Assembly: GCF_004761875.1 (NCBI RefSeq)
Contig: NZ_SJEY01000002.1
Coordinates: 310,001 to 374,000 of the forward strand
DNA length: 64,000 bases
Source: Roseovarius aestuariivivens
GTDB lineage: Bacteria; Pseudomonadota; Alphaproteobacteria; Rhodobacterales; Rhodobacteraceae
Reading direction: 5' to 3'
Notes under the pieces: model-generated
Database searches by the model: none
Told to the model about the DNA's origin: nothing
What the model saw: only the letters and a program-made list of their open reading frames with translations
Program-made: the position numbers and the translations under genes
Shown: positions 38,009 through 46,954 of the stretch, one piece after another
Numbering within the stretch: the stretch's first letter is position 1
Layout of the letters: every line of letters begins with the position of its first letter

Positions 38009-40947
38009 TATCCCACGTCCTCCGGCACAGGATCGTCGCCAATATCCCACTCGCCGAAACGGGCAAGGTGGTCATACTCGCCCTTGTCGTCGGATTTGAA
38101 CATCGCGCGCCGCGATGGATACCCGCGATCAGTCTCAAAGTAGGCAGAAATAAGTGTTTCCAGCTCTGCCCAGACGGTCTGCGGCGGATGTTCGTCAAGC
38201 GGCGCACAGACCTGTTTGAAGTTGCTGCCGAGGCTAACGAAAATCGCTTTCTCTACCGGACATTGATCGAGCCGTCCAAAGCCCGATCGTTCCGCAAGGG
38301 CCGCCTCGAGAAGAAGCTGCTTATCGAAGTATTTCTGTGCGTTTTTGGTCGGAGGATCCCCGGTCTTGTAATCATAAATGTAAAGCGCCCCATGTTGGTC
38401 GATGTCGATCCGGTCAGCCTTGGCCGTCAGGGTGAAGTCGCTGGACGAGAGACGAGCGCGCGACTTGGCCTCGAACTCGGTTGGCTGCGCGACTGCTTGC
38501 CTTCCGATCTCTGATGCTATGAACGAGTCTGCGGCGCGCTGCATTCTTCCGAACCAAAGTGCTCTGGTTTCCTCCCAGGGCAGTTCTTCGCGCAGAACCG
38601 TTTGCGTGACATGCAAAAGATGCCTGACGGACAAATCACTTGGATCGGTCAGGGTATCTTTGACGAACTTTTCCAAGACGGTGTGCAGGGTCACGCCACG
38701 TAAGAGAGGATCAGGTTGCTGCATCACCGGGTTAAGGCGGCGCAAACCGAGAACATAACGTGCATAAATTGCATAGGGATCTCGAATAAGGTGCTTTATG
38801 GCCGTCACGGGAAGTTCTCGCGGGCGTGCATTTATCGGGGGACAAGGCGCAGGGCGATGCGCTGGGCTGGCCGCTTCCGGCGTTTCGAGTGCCGCGGCAA
38901 GAGATATCCAGTGCCCACCGCGCTTTAACATGCCTTCAAACGCGGCTTTGCCGCCTTGATCAGGTAAACCACAAAGAAGGTTTTGAAGGCGATTAATCCA
39001 ACGCGACGGAACGGTCGGCGCATCTTCGGATTTGACTGCCCGGGTGAGCCAAAGTTCCCCGGCACAAGCTGCCTGTTGGAAGTCATGCGCGGCAAGGCCG
39101 ATACGTCGCTCGGGCAGCAGGAGACCCGCTTGCTTGCGCATGGCGCGGTTGAGCCACGGATCCTGTGCGGGTATTTCCGGCCAGGCTCCCTCGTTCAGAC
39201 CTGCCAGGATCAAAAGATCTGCGCCTTGAACCCGTGCTTCGAGTGTTCCCCAGATCAGGATTCCCGGATGCGCGCTTTCTGTCCGGCGCACGGTTTCGCG
39301 TGACAGGACTGCGTGAAACAGGCTTGAATAATCGACCGCGTTAAGCGGATGACAAGCTGCTGCATGGGTTCTCAAATTCGAGACACAGTCGAACGCAACG
39401 CGGCCTGCTTCTTCTTTCCACAATTCGCCTGATCCGGCTTCGCCCGCCCCGGCCGACAATGCTTCGGCCAAGCGCATGTGTTCTTCCAGACGGCGATCAA
39501 GGCTTTGTGTGCCGGGATCATGTCTATTGCAGATATGCGTAGTGATCCAATCGGCCCAGCGTTGGGCTGTCATGTCGTCTTGGCCCGCTGCCCACTTGGT
39601 AAATGTTTCTGCGGTCGGGTACGGCGGACCATGCCGACGCAGGAAAAGCTCCAGCTCTCTGGTGAAGCGCAGATGCGGCCCCCTTCCCACTCCGCTGTGG
39701 GTCAGCGGGTGTTTGAGCAGTGTCAAGAGAAGCTCGACGCTTAGTTTTGCGCGGAAGAGGTCCGCGATGTGACGTAGAAAGCGACCGGGTGCGGATTGGT
39801 GAAGCGGCATGCCTGCGCTGTCATCCGGAACGATCCCCCATCGATCGAGTGCTGCCGTCACCTGCCGAGTGAGCATCCGGTCAGGCGTGATCAATGCAGC
39901 GGTTTGGCCATCCTCCGCTGCCTGGCGCAGGCGCATGGCAATGGCCAAAGCTTCCATCCGGGAATTGGGCGCTTCCACCAAGGTCATATCACGCGTCGCC
40001 GGCTCGATTGCAGAAGCGAGTGACGGACCTTCAAGAAGCCATTGATCTGTGACCGGTGCAGGTCGAAGAGCAAGGGAGATGAGCCTATTGCGTTCAGGAT
40101 TTCTCGGATGCGCGTTCGGCCAAGGGCGCACGTCTTTTGCACTAGCTCCGAGACCCGCCATGAAATCAGCGAAGCGGAACTGCGGATGCTCTTCCGATTT
40201 GCGAGCGCCATGAATCGCATTCCAAATTTCTTGAGATTGATCGAAGTCGAAACCGGGCAGCACAACTGCGCCATTGGGAAGCATCGACACTTGCTCCATC
40301 AACAACCGCGTTGCACCGCGCGATCCTGTCGACCCGGCGACAATCACAGGATCGGAGGGAGGATTCTTGGCCCAGAGACGCGCGTGATATTCGATCACCA
40401 TCCGTTGTCGGGTCTCGACGTCCGGCTCTTCCTGACTGCTGTCGAAAAAGGGTCTGATAATGCCCAAGAAGGATTTGATCCTGTCCCAGTGCCCCGATTG
40501 ATCCCCGGTATCGATGCTCGAGATCTGGTCCGGATGGACACCTTCGCCATGCATCTCGTCCATCAGACCTGCAAGGCTGTCCGCCAGATCATAAAGCGCG
40601 CTGCGAGGGGCAAGATCGGGCTGAGCCTCTAGAAGGCCGGCGACCAGCTGGACCAGTTCAAGACGCCGCCGCAATGGTGAGATCGCGTCCGGGATCTGAG
40701 CCAACGCGCCGAGCTCTCCGAAATCGGTAACAAGGCTGATCCGGGGCAAAAGACATGGCGGACCGGCATCGAACAACGCGCGAACTCTGCGAGCCATCCG
40801 GCGGGTGTTGACGATCAGGTGGACCCGGGCAAGCGCATCTGGGGCTTTGTCGGCATATTCCGCGCGCAATCCGTCGACCAGTGCCAAAGGGAAGTCGGCG
40901 CCAAGCGGTACGCCGAATACCCGAGGTCCTTCCGTGGGTTCAAACAT
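38008..40947 (-). CDS. addB: Double-strand break repair protein AddB
   Basis: The 979-residue partner of AddA has a degenerate helicase fold and a C-terminal PD-(D/E)xK nuclease (LTAKADRIDIDQHGALYIYDYKTGDPPTK in segments, where ADRID and DYKTG are catalytic). The family is diverse and recognised mainly by length, nuclease motif and pairing with addA. It overlaps murU by 8 bp and addA by 1 bp. Confidence 0.93.
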   Translation of the reverse strand: MFEPTEGPRVFGVPLGADFPLALVDGLRAEYADKAPDALARVHLIVNTRRMARRVRALFDAGPPCLLPRISLVTDFGELGALAQIPDAISPLRRRLELVQLVAGLLEAQPDLAPRSALYDLADSLAGLMDEMHGEGVHPDQISSIDTGDQSGHWDRIKSFLGIIRPFFDSSQEEPDVETRQRMVIEYHARLWAKNPPSDPVIVAGSTGSRGATRLLMEQVSMLPNGAVVLPGFDFDQSQEIWNAIHGARKSEEHPQFRFADFMAGLGASAKDVRPWPNAHPRNPERNRLISLALRPAPVTDQWLLEGPSLASAIEPATRDMTLVEAPNSRMEALAIAMRLRQAAEDGQTAALITPDRMLTRQVTAALDRWGIVPDDSAGMPLHQSAPGRFLRHIADLFRAKLSVELLLTLLKHPLTHSGVGRGPHLRFTRELELFLRRHGPPYPTAETFTKWAAGQDDMTAQRWADWITTHICNRHDPGTQSLDRRLEEHMRLAEALSAGAGEAGSGELWKEEAGRVAFDCVSNLRTHAAACHPLNAVDYSSLFHAVLSRETVRRTESAHPGILIWGTLEARVQGADLLILAGLNEGAWPEIPAQDPWLNRAMRKQAGLLLPERRIGLAAHDFQQAACAGELWLTRAVKSEDAPTVPSRWINRLQNLLCGLPDQGGKAAFEGMLKRGGHWISLAAALETPEAASPAHRPAPCPPINARPRELPVTAIKHLIRDPYAIYARYVLGLRRLNPVMQQPDPLLRGVTLHTVLEKFVKDTLTDPSDLSVRHLLHVTQTVLREELPWEETRALWFGRMQRAADSFIASEIGRQAVAQPTEFEAKSRARLSSSDFTLTAKADRIDIDQHGALYIYDYKTGDPPTKNAQKYFDKQLLLEAALAERSGFGRLDQCPVEKAIFVSLGSNFKQVCAPLDEHPPQTVWAELETLISAYFETDRGYPSRRAMFKSDDKGEYDHLARFGEWDIGDDPVPEDVG

Positions 40948-41632
40948 CGGCTTCTCGAAGCATTGCTTCGGCCTTTTCTATTCCTTTTGGCGTGCCGACA
41001 TCACACCACAGCCCGTCATAAGTAAGCCCAAAAAGGCGATCTTGGGTAAGCATTCGATCCCAAAGAACGTTAAGTGAAAAACACTTTGCGTCGATAGAGT
41101 CGAGATCGTCTGTTTTCAGGATCTGAAGCCCGGAATAGATCAGCCCCGGGCCACGTGCGATACGCCCATTTATGTCGATCAGGAAGTCGCCCTTGCCAGT
41201 GTGACCGATGGCTTGCTGCGGCGGAATACAAAGCAAAAGGGCATCCATAAGGTCAGGATCCCAGACTTCAGCCAGCTGCAGCAACGGATTTGGACCGTTC
41301 CAGACCGCATCCGAGTTCATTGTAAATACAGGCCCGGGTCCAAGCAGGGTTCGTGCGTGGCGAAGGCCGCCTCCCGTATCAAGAATATCGGGTTTCTCAT
41401 GGGAAAAGAGAACATCCTGACCATCGAGATGAGCGATGATCTGATCCGGCAGATAGTGCAGGTTCGCCACGACCGTCGACGCACCGAAGTCGCGGATTTG
41501 ATCCAGTGCAAAATCTATAAGGGCGCGACCGGCGACGTCGACCAACGGTTTGGGACGGTCAGCCGTGAGTTTGCGCATCCGTGTCCCGAAACCGGCGGCA
41601 AAAAGCATTACAGTGTCGGGACGGTTGCGCAT
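40940..41632 (-). CDS. murU: Nucleotidyltransferase, MurU-like (MurNAc-1-phosphate uridylyltransferase)
   Basis: The 230-residue protein begins with the sugar-nucleotidyltransferase loop MLFAAGFGTRMRKLTADRPKPLV in segments, and has FTMNSDAVW, an Asp metal-binding segment, and LWCDVGTPKGIEKA near the end. It follows an AmgK-like kinase, and the AmgK-MurU pair is a known shortcut that recycles cell-wall MurNAc to UDP-MurNAc in Pseudomonas and many alphaproteobacteria. Sequence alone would also allow another sugar-1-phosphate. The ATG at 41632 is preferred; the frame extends upstream into amgK. Confidence 0.82.
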   Translation of the reverse strand: MRNRPDTVMLFAAGFGTRMRKLTADRPKPLVDVAGRALIDFALDQIRDFGASTVVANLHYLPDQIIAHLDGQDVLFSHEKPDILDTGGGLRHARTLLGPGPVFTMNSDAVWNGPNPLLQLAEVWDPDLMDALLLCIPPQQAIGHTGKGDFLIDINGRIARGPGLIYSGLQILKTDDLDSIDAKCFSLNVLWDRMLTQDRLFGLTYDGLWCDVGTPKGIEKAEAMLREADV

Positions 41633-42633
41633 TTCGATTTCAGCTTTGATAGATGCGTGTCGTTGGGCAGTGGCAGAGCAGCGCATACCGAGCGAAGGTT
41701 TGCGAGCGCCGGATGTGTCAGATTTCGTTGCAGCAAACTCCAGACGCGCGGAATGAGATCAACGTAATGTGCCTTGCCGTCGCGCAGGCACAGTCGGGCG
41801 AAGACACCGAGAATGCGCAGATTACGCTGGGCACCAAGCGTGGCGTAGGCCAGGGTGAAACCTTGGGCATCTTGCCCGCTCGCCTCAATGTAGCGCGCCA
41901 TCATGAGTGCCTCGATTTCTGGAGGCACGTCGCGGCGGGCGTCTTGCAGTAGGGAAACCAGATCGTAAGCTCTGTGGCCCAGCACGGCGTCTTGGAAATC
42001 AAGTAGACCCACCCGTGCAATCCCGCTTCGTTCTGGAAGCCAAAGCAGGTTTTCGGCGTGATAGTCACGTTGTATCAGCACGTCACACTCTGGTGCATTC
42101 GCGTCGAGTGCGGCGCTTATTTCTTCGATTAGCGCGCGGCGCAACTCCGCAATATTCGTTGCAGCATCAATAGGCGCATACCAGTCAAACGCGAGCGCCG
42201 CCAATTCTGCTGTCAAAGGCGGGGAATAAGGCTGGAGATGGTCTGGTGGGACACCACAATGCAACTCCGCCAAAAGGTCGGTTGCGGTTGAATAGAGAGT
42301 GTTTTCCATCTCGACGTGCCTTTCGACCACGCGAGCGAAGAGTGCATCCCCCAAATCTTCGAGTAGCAGAAAGCCATTTTCTGTATCGCGCGCGTATATC
42401 CGCGGAGCACTTAAACCAAGATCGCAGAGATACTCGGCGATGCGGATAAAGGGCCGCACATCTTCACCCCTGGCCGGTGGCGCATCCATCAGGACTGCGC
42501 GTTCCGCCGTGCTTGGCCGGATGAGCCGCAAGTAGCGACGGTTCGAGGCATCACCAGCAAGCATCGCGCGCAAGGCGTCCGCCCAGCCGGCGGACTTCAA
42601 AAAACTTTCAAGTCGCGCGTCGCGTTCAGCCAT
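41608..42633 (-). CDS. amgK: Anomeric MurNAc/GlcNAc kinase, AmgK-like (APH fold)
   Basis: This 341-residue protein has the aminoglycoside-phosphotransferase fold: FLLLEDLGDALF, the catalytic-loop QRDYHAENLLWLPER, and LLDFQDAVLGHRAYDLVSLL. Paired with a MurU-like gene it fits AmgK, which phosphorylates the anomeric carbon of MurNAc in peptidoglycan recycling. The ATG at 42633 overlaps the tsaE stop by 8 bp and has GGAGG 8 bp upstream; the longer frame runs into tsaE. Older annotations call such genes phosphotransferases of unknown substrate. Confidence 0.85.
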   Translation of the reverse strand: MAERDARLESFLKSAGWADALRAMLAGDASNRRYLRLIRPSTAERAVLMDAPPARGEDVRPFIRIAEYLCDLGLSAPRIYARDTENGFLLLEDLGDALFARVVERHVEMENTLYSTATDLLAELHCGVPPDHLQPYSPPLTAELAALAFDWYAPIDAATNIAELRRALIEEISAALDANAPECDVLIQRDYHAENLLWLPERSGIARVGLLDFQDAVLGHRAYDLVSLLQDARRDVPPEIEALMMARYIEASGQDAQGFTLAYATLGAQRNLRILGVFARLCLRDGKAHYVDLIPRVWSLLQRNLTHPALANLRSVCAALPLPNDTHLSKLKSKCATVPTL

Positions 42634-43102
42634 TAAGTACGCCTCCGATCCTGTCCAGCCAGTCACCATTTCTCCATGACAGTAATAGCTTCCGCGCGTC
42701 TTCTGATCTGCCGGATCCGAACGTCAGGCAAAGAGCATCCGGAGGGGCGAAATTGCCCAGCTTTTCCGGCCACTCGATCAGGCATATCGCACTTTCGAAA
42801 GCTTCGGTCAGACCAAGTTCGACAATTTCGGAACTCTCGCTTAGCCGATAGAGATCCGCGTGCCAGATCTCGGCAGTGCGGCCACGATATGTTTGCACAA
42901 GGGTGAAAGTGGGGGAAGGGACGTCCTCTGGCTCATCGAGGAGGGCCTGGATCAGGCTTCGCGCGAAGTGCGTTTTGCCAGCGCCAACGGGACCTATCAG
43001 AAGCAGCGTATCGCCCGGCAAAAGACGCGGTGCAAGGCGCCGGGCAAAGCGCGTTGTGGCATCGGGTGATGGCAGATTGATCGTTTGATTGGGGCCGGGC
43101 AT
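42626..43102 (-). CDS. tsaE: tRNA t6A-modification ATPase TsaE
   Basis: The 158-residue P-loop protein assists TsaB/TsaD in making threonylcarbamoyl-adenosine at A37 of tRNA. It has LLIGPVGAGKTHFARSLIQ, the segment PSPTFTLVQTY, and IWHADLYRLSESSE with LGLTEAFESAICLIEWPEKL in segments. The length is usual. It is first of the overlapping genes tsaE-amgK-murU-addB-addA and lies 53 bp after the PAS gene. Confidence 0.94.
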   Translation of the reverse strand: MPGPNQTINLPSPDATTRFARRLAPRLLPGDTLLLIGPVGAGKTHFARSLIQALLDEPEDVPSPTFTLVQTYRGRTAEIWHADLYRLSESSEIVELGLTEAFESAICLIEWPEKLGNFAPPDALCLTFGSGRSEDARKLLLSWRNGDWLDRIGGVLNG

Positions 43103-43155
43103 GCGGCCACACTACACGCCCGCGATCCGCCCGCAACCGCCAAGCTTCGCATGGT

Positions 43156-44670
43156 TCAGACGGTCAGGCCTGCCTCGGTTGAAAGCTTTGGTGCAATTTC
43201 TAGATGCGGGATGAAAGAGATCTTCATTTTCTTTCCGGGCATGCGCACGACGCGGCAACGCAATGCGGTTCCATCCGGTGTTCGAAGATCTGCTTCCATT
43301 GTTTTGCGCTCTGCGATTGTCTGCTCGACAGTGCCCCAAAAATCTTCTTGGGGAAGTCTTTCCTCGCAGGCTGAGAGAAACTCCATGAGCGCCATGTTGG
43401 CAAAGCTTGCGTCCGGATCTATCGCCAGAAGATCGCAACAGGGTCGATTGCAAAACAGGATCGACCTGTCCGCGCCGATAACGGCGATAGACTTGTCCAG
43501 TGTATCCAGTGTTGCTTGCCTTACATCAAGCTGGATGCGAATCTGACGCGCCATCGCGACCTCGTCCGAGATGTCCTCGAACAGAAACGCAATCGCACCG
43601 TCTGGATGTGGCCGACCTGTCACGCGGTAAATCAGTCCGTTCACAAGATGCCAGTCTTCGTGGTAAAGACCGTCGGCTGCCGAGGTGATCATGTCATCGA
43701 TCTGATTGCGCCAAGTCCCGTAGTTTCGCGGTTCTGGAAGCATCTTGTTGTCACGCAGCCGGTCAAAGAATTGCGTGAGCGGTGGTTGTCCGGAAAGAAA
43801 CGCTGCTGGCAGGCCGGTAAGATCGAGCAGAGCCGGATTGAATAGTGCAAGCTGCCGGTGCCGGTCGAACACGGCCAGACCAGTCGTCAAGTTTGCAAAG
43901 GTTTTCGTGAGCGTTTGAACGAATTCACGCCGAACGATCTCGGCCTGTGCGACTTCGGAAACATCATTCACGTAAAGAACGCTGCTGGGACCGTTGGGTA
44001 GAAAAGTAAGTTGTACGTGTCTTGCCGTATCGGAATCCCGAGCCGGAAGCACAAAGCGATCCTCGGTCGGCAGTCTTTCTAAAGCCTGCAAAAGACACTG
44101 AATGTCGTCTTCAGAAAATTGGGCGAACCGGGCGTTTTTCCAACTGATCCGCTTGTCTGAATCGAGCATCGCAGCGGCGCAGGGCATGTTATCTACGACG
44201 GCAAGAAAACGTGTATGTGCCTTGTCGAGTTTTCTGGCGCGATGGCGGGCAAGTGGATCAGGGACGGCGGGATCGGTCAGAATGACACGATGAACATCTC
44301 GGGTATTACTGAGGCGGAGCACTGCGGAGTCCTGCGGATCAGTTGCCGCAAAGGTTTCAGTTTTGTTTCCTGTGATCCCGGCAAGCGTTTCTGGCAAAGC
44401 GCCAAACCGTTCTCCAAGCCACGACCGCAGATCCTGCCAGCTTTCGGGCGTTGACTCGGGTCCGCCCGTAAGTCTTCTGATGGGAAGATCGTGATCGTGG
44501 ATTACGTCGTCTTTGATCAGGAAATGGGCTTCGTTTGCGGTGCTATCGTGTGGACTTTCGGCACTGATGCGTCTTTGAAACAGAAGATCGAGTAGCCAGA
44601 TCACGCAAAGAGCGATCGTGAAACACACGACGGACAGCAAGATGAGATCGGTGAGTCCGAGATCGGTCAT
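43156..44670 (-). CDS. Membrane-anchored multi-PAS protein without a kinase domain
   Basis: The 504-residue protein has one N-terminal membrane helix (LILLSVVCFTIALCVIWLLDLL in segments), then at least three PAS-like folds (around residues 150-240, 255-380 and 390-485, with FLAVVDNMPCAAAMLDSD, NLTTGLAVFDRHRQLALFN and LDTLDKSIAVIGADRSILFCN in segments). No H-box, ATP-binding, GGDEF or receiver motif follows. It may sense or scaffold for another protein. A CtrA-type site lies 52 bp before its start. Its 3' neighbours are tsaE and addBA. Confidence 0.8.
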   Translation of the reverse strand: MTDLGLTDLILLSVVCFTIALCVIWLLDLLFQRRISAESPHDSTANEAHFLIKDDVIHDHDLPIRRLTGGPESTPESWQDLRSWLGERFGALPETLAGITGNKTETFAATDPQDSAVLRLSNTRDVHRVILTDPAVPDPLARHRARKLDKAHTRFLAVVDNMPCAAAMLDSDKRISWKNARFAQFSEDDIQCLLQALERLPTEDRFVLPARDSDTARHVQLTFLPNGPSSVLYVNDVSEVAQAEIVRREFVQTLTKTFANLTTGLAVFDRHRQLALFNPALLDLTGLPAAFLSGQPPLTQFFDRLRDNKMLPEPRNYGTWRNQIDDMITSAADGLYHEDWHLVNGLIYRVTGRPHPDGAIAFLFEDISDEVAMARQIRIQLDVRQATLDTLDKSIAVIGADRSILFCNRPCCDLLAIDPDASFANMALMEFLSACEERLPQEDFWGTVEQTIAERKTMEADLRTPDGTALRCRVVRMPGKKMKISFIPHLEIAPKLSTEAGLTV

Positions 44671-44721
44671 GGCGAGCGCCCGTGATAGTGGAACGGTGCC
44701 ACAAGCTTTTACTTGCTTTAG

Positions 44722-44736
44722 TTAACGACGGGTTAA
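44722..44736. promoter_or_regulatory. CtrA-type binding site TTAA-N7-TTAA
   Basis: TTAA, then CGACGGG, then TTAA gives an exact full CtrA consensus. It lies between the regB stop (44750) and the start of the PAS protein (44670), so it is placed to control that gene and perhaps the operon after it. Confidence 0.65.
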
Positions 44737-44749
44737 CCTCGGGGCGCGC

Positions 44750-46144
44750 CTAAGTCCCGATTAACTCGTTTACGCCAAGAGCCTGCCGGTCCCCGGCGCC
44801 TGTCTCCTCGATTCGCTCACGCGGCCATGTAACTTCCACAACTGCGCCGGTTCTTTCGAAAAAGCTTTCCTGCCCATCGAAGGATTCGGAACCGTTTGCG
44901 AAGCTCAGATCGGCGCCGGAGCGCTCCAACAGAGTCTTCGCAATGAAAAGACCCAAGCCCATACCTTCGTACTCGGGGCGCTGGGCACCGTTGCGGGCAC
45001 TACGGTGACGCATAAAGGGTTCTCCGATACGACCCAGCAAGCTGGGCGGGTAACCGCGCCCGTCGTCCATGATGCGCACGCTGATTTGCATTTCGGACCA
45101 GGTGCACTCGATCCAGACTTTCTTATGGGCGAAATCCACCGCGTTCTGAATGAGATTGCGAAGTCCGTGAATGACTTCGGGTCGTCGCAGAATGGTTGGT
45201 TGATTACCTAAAAAGCCGGGATCGTCGCCACTGTCGAAAATGATTTCTTTTCCACGGTCGCGATGCGGCTCTGCAGCTTCTTCAACCACCGCGATAAGGG
45301 GCGCGCGGCGCAGATGCAGATCATCCTTTCCGGCACGTCCCATCGACCTCAGGATGTCACGGCACCTGTCCGCTTGGGCTCGGATCAGCAATGCATCTTC
45401 GCGTAGATCCGCGTGATCTGCGAGATCCTCAGCCAATTCGGAACTGGTAAGCTTGATCGTCGCGAGAGGTGTTCCAAGTTCATGCGCCGCCGCCGCCACC
45501 ACGCCACCGAGATCAGTAAGTTTTTGCTCGCGCGCCAATGCCATCTGTGTGGCCTGAAGTGCCTCGGACATTGCGTGTACTTCAGAGACCAACCGACGGG
45601 AGTAGACGCCAAGAAAGAGAATGGCGATCACGATGGCACACCAGTTTCCGAACAAGAACAGGTCGGGCATGCGAAGGACATCCCCTGTCTCGGTCCGAAG
45701 AGGTAGGTAAGATCGTGTAAGGATCGACGTGATCAAAATCGCCATTAGGCCAAGAAAAATCGACGAGCGCGTCCCGAGAGCGGCCGCGGAAACGGTGACG
45801 GGCCCGACGATCAGGATCGAGAACGGATTGTGCAAGCCGCCGGTGAGATACAACAACAGTCCGAGTTGCAGCATGTCAAAAAGAACTATGAGCAATGTCT
45901 CGGCTTCGGACAGGCGTTTATTCTCAGGGTAAATAAAGGTGGCGATCACATTGGTGATGACCGAGACCCCGACTGTGAGATAGCAAAGACCTGTCTCAAG
46001 CGAGAGATTGAGAACCTGTTGCGCCACGATCAGGGTCACAAGCTGACCGGCGATAGCCCACCACCGCAGCAACACAAGCGTGCGCAAACGGATCCAGTTA
46101 CGGGTGCGCCCCGTCTCGCGCAATGTGATCTGTGGATCGCTCAT
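44750..46144 (-). CDS. regB: Redox-sensing histidine kinase RegB/PrrB
   Basis: The 464-residue kinase controls photosynthesis, respiration and carbon/nitrogen fixation genes in purple bacteria and relatives. It has six N-terminal membrane helices, the ubiquinone-binding loop GGLHNPF (residues 102-108), the H-box AAAAHELGTPLATIKL with His221, the redox cysteine Cys261 in ADRCRDILRSMG (matching Cys265 of R. capsulatus), and the ATPase with RNLIQNAVDFA and GMGLGLFIAKTLLERSGA. It is transcribed divergently from senC-regA, as in Rhodobacter. Confidence 0.96.
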   Translation of the reverse strand: MSDPQITLRETGRTRNWIRLRTLVLLRWWAIAGQLVTLIVAQQVLNLSLETGLCYLTVGVSVITNVIATFIYPENKRLSEAETLLIVLFDMLQLGLLLYLTGGLHNPFSILIVGPVTVSAAALGTRSSIFLGLMAILITSILTRSYLPLRTETGDVLRMPDLFLFGNWCAIVIAILFLGVYSRRLVSEVHAMSEALQATQMALAREQKLTDLGGVVAAAAHELGTPLATIKLTSSELAEDLADHADLREDALLIRAQADRCRDILRSMGRAGKDDLHLRRAPLIAVVEEAAEPHRDRGKEIIFDSGDDPGFLGNQPTILRRPEVIHGLRNLIQNAVDFAHKKVWIECTWSEMQISVRIMDDGRGYPPSLLGRIGEPFMRHRSARNGAQRPEYEGMGLGLFIAKTLLERSGADLSFANGSESFDGQESFFERTGAVVEVTWPRERIEETGAGDRQALGVNELIGT

Positions 46145-46232
46145 GCGGCGTGCTGTCCCTCTTTTTCCGGCGGGCCGACACGTCTACATGTTGCACATTG
46201 ATGTTCCATTGCCCAGAAGGATGCAGGTCTCC

Positions 46233-46853
46233 ATGACGCGCACGATCGCATTGATTTCCGGCCTAGCTTTGATCGGCCTGATCGGCGTGACCTTTTTTTT
46301 CACAAGATCAGACGGCGACCGTGACAGATTTGCGGAATGTCGCACTGGGGCAGTTGCAGGCGGCGCCGGACAGATCGGCGGTGATTTTACGCTTGTCAGC
46401 GAGACCGGTGAAACCGTGACCGAGAAGGATGTGATTGATCAGCCGGCCTTGCTGTATTTCGGCTATACGTTCTGCCCGGATGTCTGCCCGCTCGACACTG
46501 TGCGTAATGTGGCAGCAGTCGATATCTTGGCCGAGCGCGGCGAGATCGTAAAACCGGTATTCATATCGATCGATCCCGAACGTGATACGCCTGAAGTTCT
46601 GGCGGAGTTTACCGACAACATCCATCCAAGGCTCCTGGGTCTGACCGGAAGTCTTGAACAGGTAAAGACCGCCAGTCAGGCTTATCGAACCTATTTCAGC
46701 AAGCGCGATACCGGGGATGAGTATTACCTCGTGGATCATTCCACATTTACGTATCTCACCCTGCCGGAGCATGGATTTGTCGAATTCTTTCGCCGCGATA
46801 CGACGGCCGAAGCATTGGCCGAAAGTGTGCAATGCTTCCTGGATTCCCGTTAA
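46233..46853 (+). CDS. senC: SCO1/SenC copper chaperone for cytochrome oxidase
   Basis: This 206-residue protein has an N-terminal membrane anchor (IALISGLALIGLIGVTFFF) and a thioredoxin-like domain with the copper-binding FCPDVCPLD and a distal histidine in LVDHSTFTYL. SCO proteins deliver copper to the CuA centre. The start could be ATG 46221 or 46233; I use the latter. It is the first gene rightward from the regB/senC intergenic region, with regA next after 101 bp. Confidence 0.93.
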   Translation: MTRTIALISGLALIGLIGVTFFFTRSDGDRDRFAECRTGAVAGGAGQIGGDFTLVSETGETVTEKDVIDQPALLYFGYTFCPDVCPLDTVRNVAAVDILAERGEIVKPVFISIDPERDTPEVLAEFTDNIHPRLLGLTGSLEQVKTASQAYRTYFSKRDTGDEYYLVDHSTFTYLTLPEHGFVEFFRRDTTAEALAESVQCFLDSR

Positions 46854-46954
46854 TCGGCAGCGATTGTCATCTCGGGCTTTTTAAACTGCGATGGTTTGAC
46901 GCATCTCCCTGACCGGGCTACATAAACCGAACCAAGCGGCAGGAGGAGTAACGC

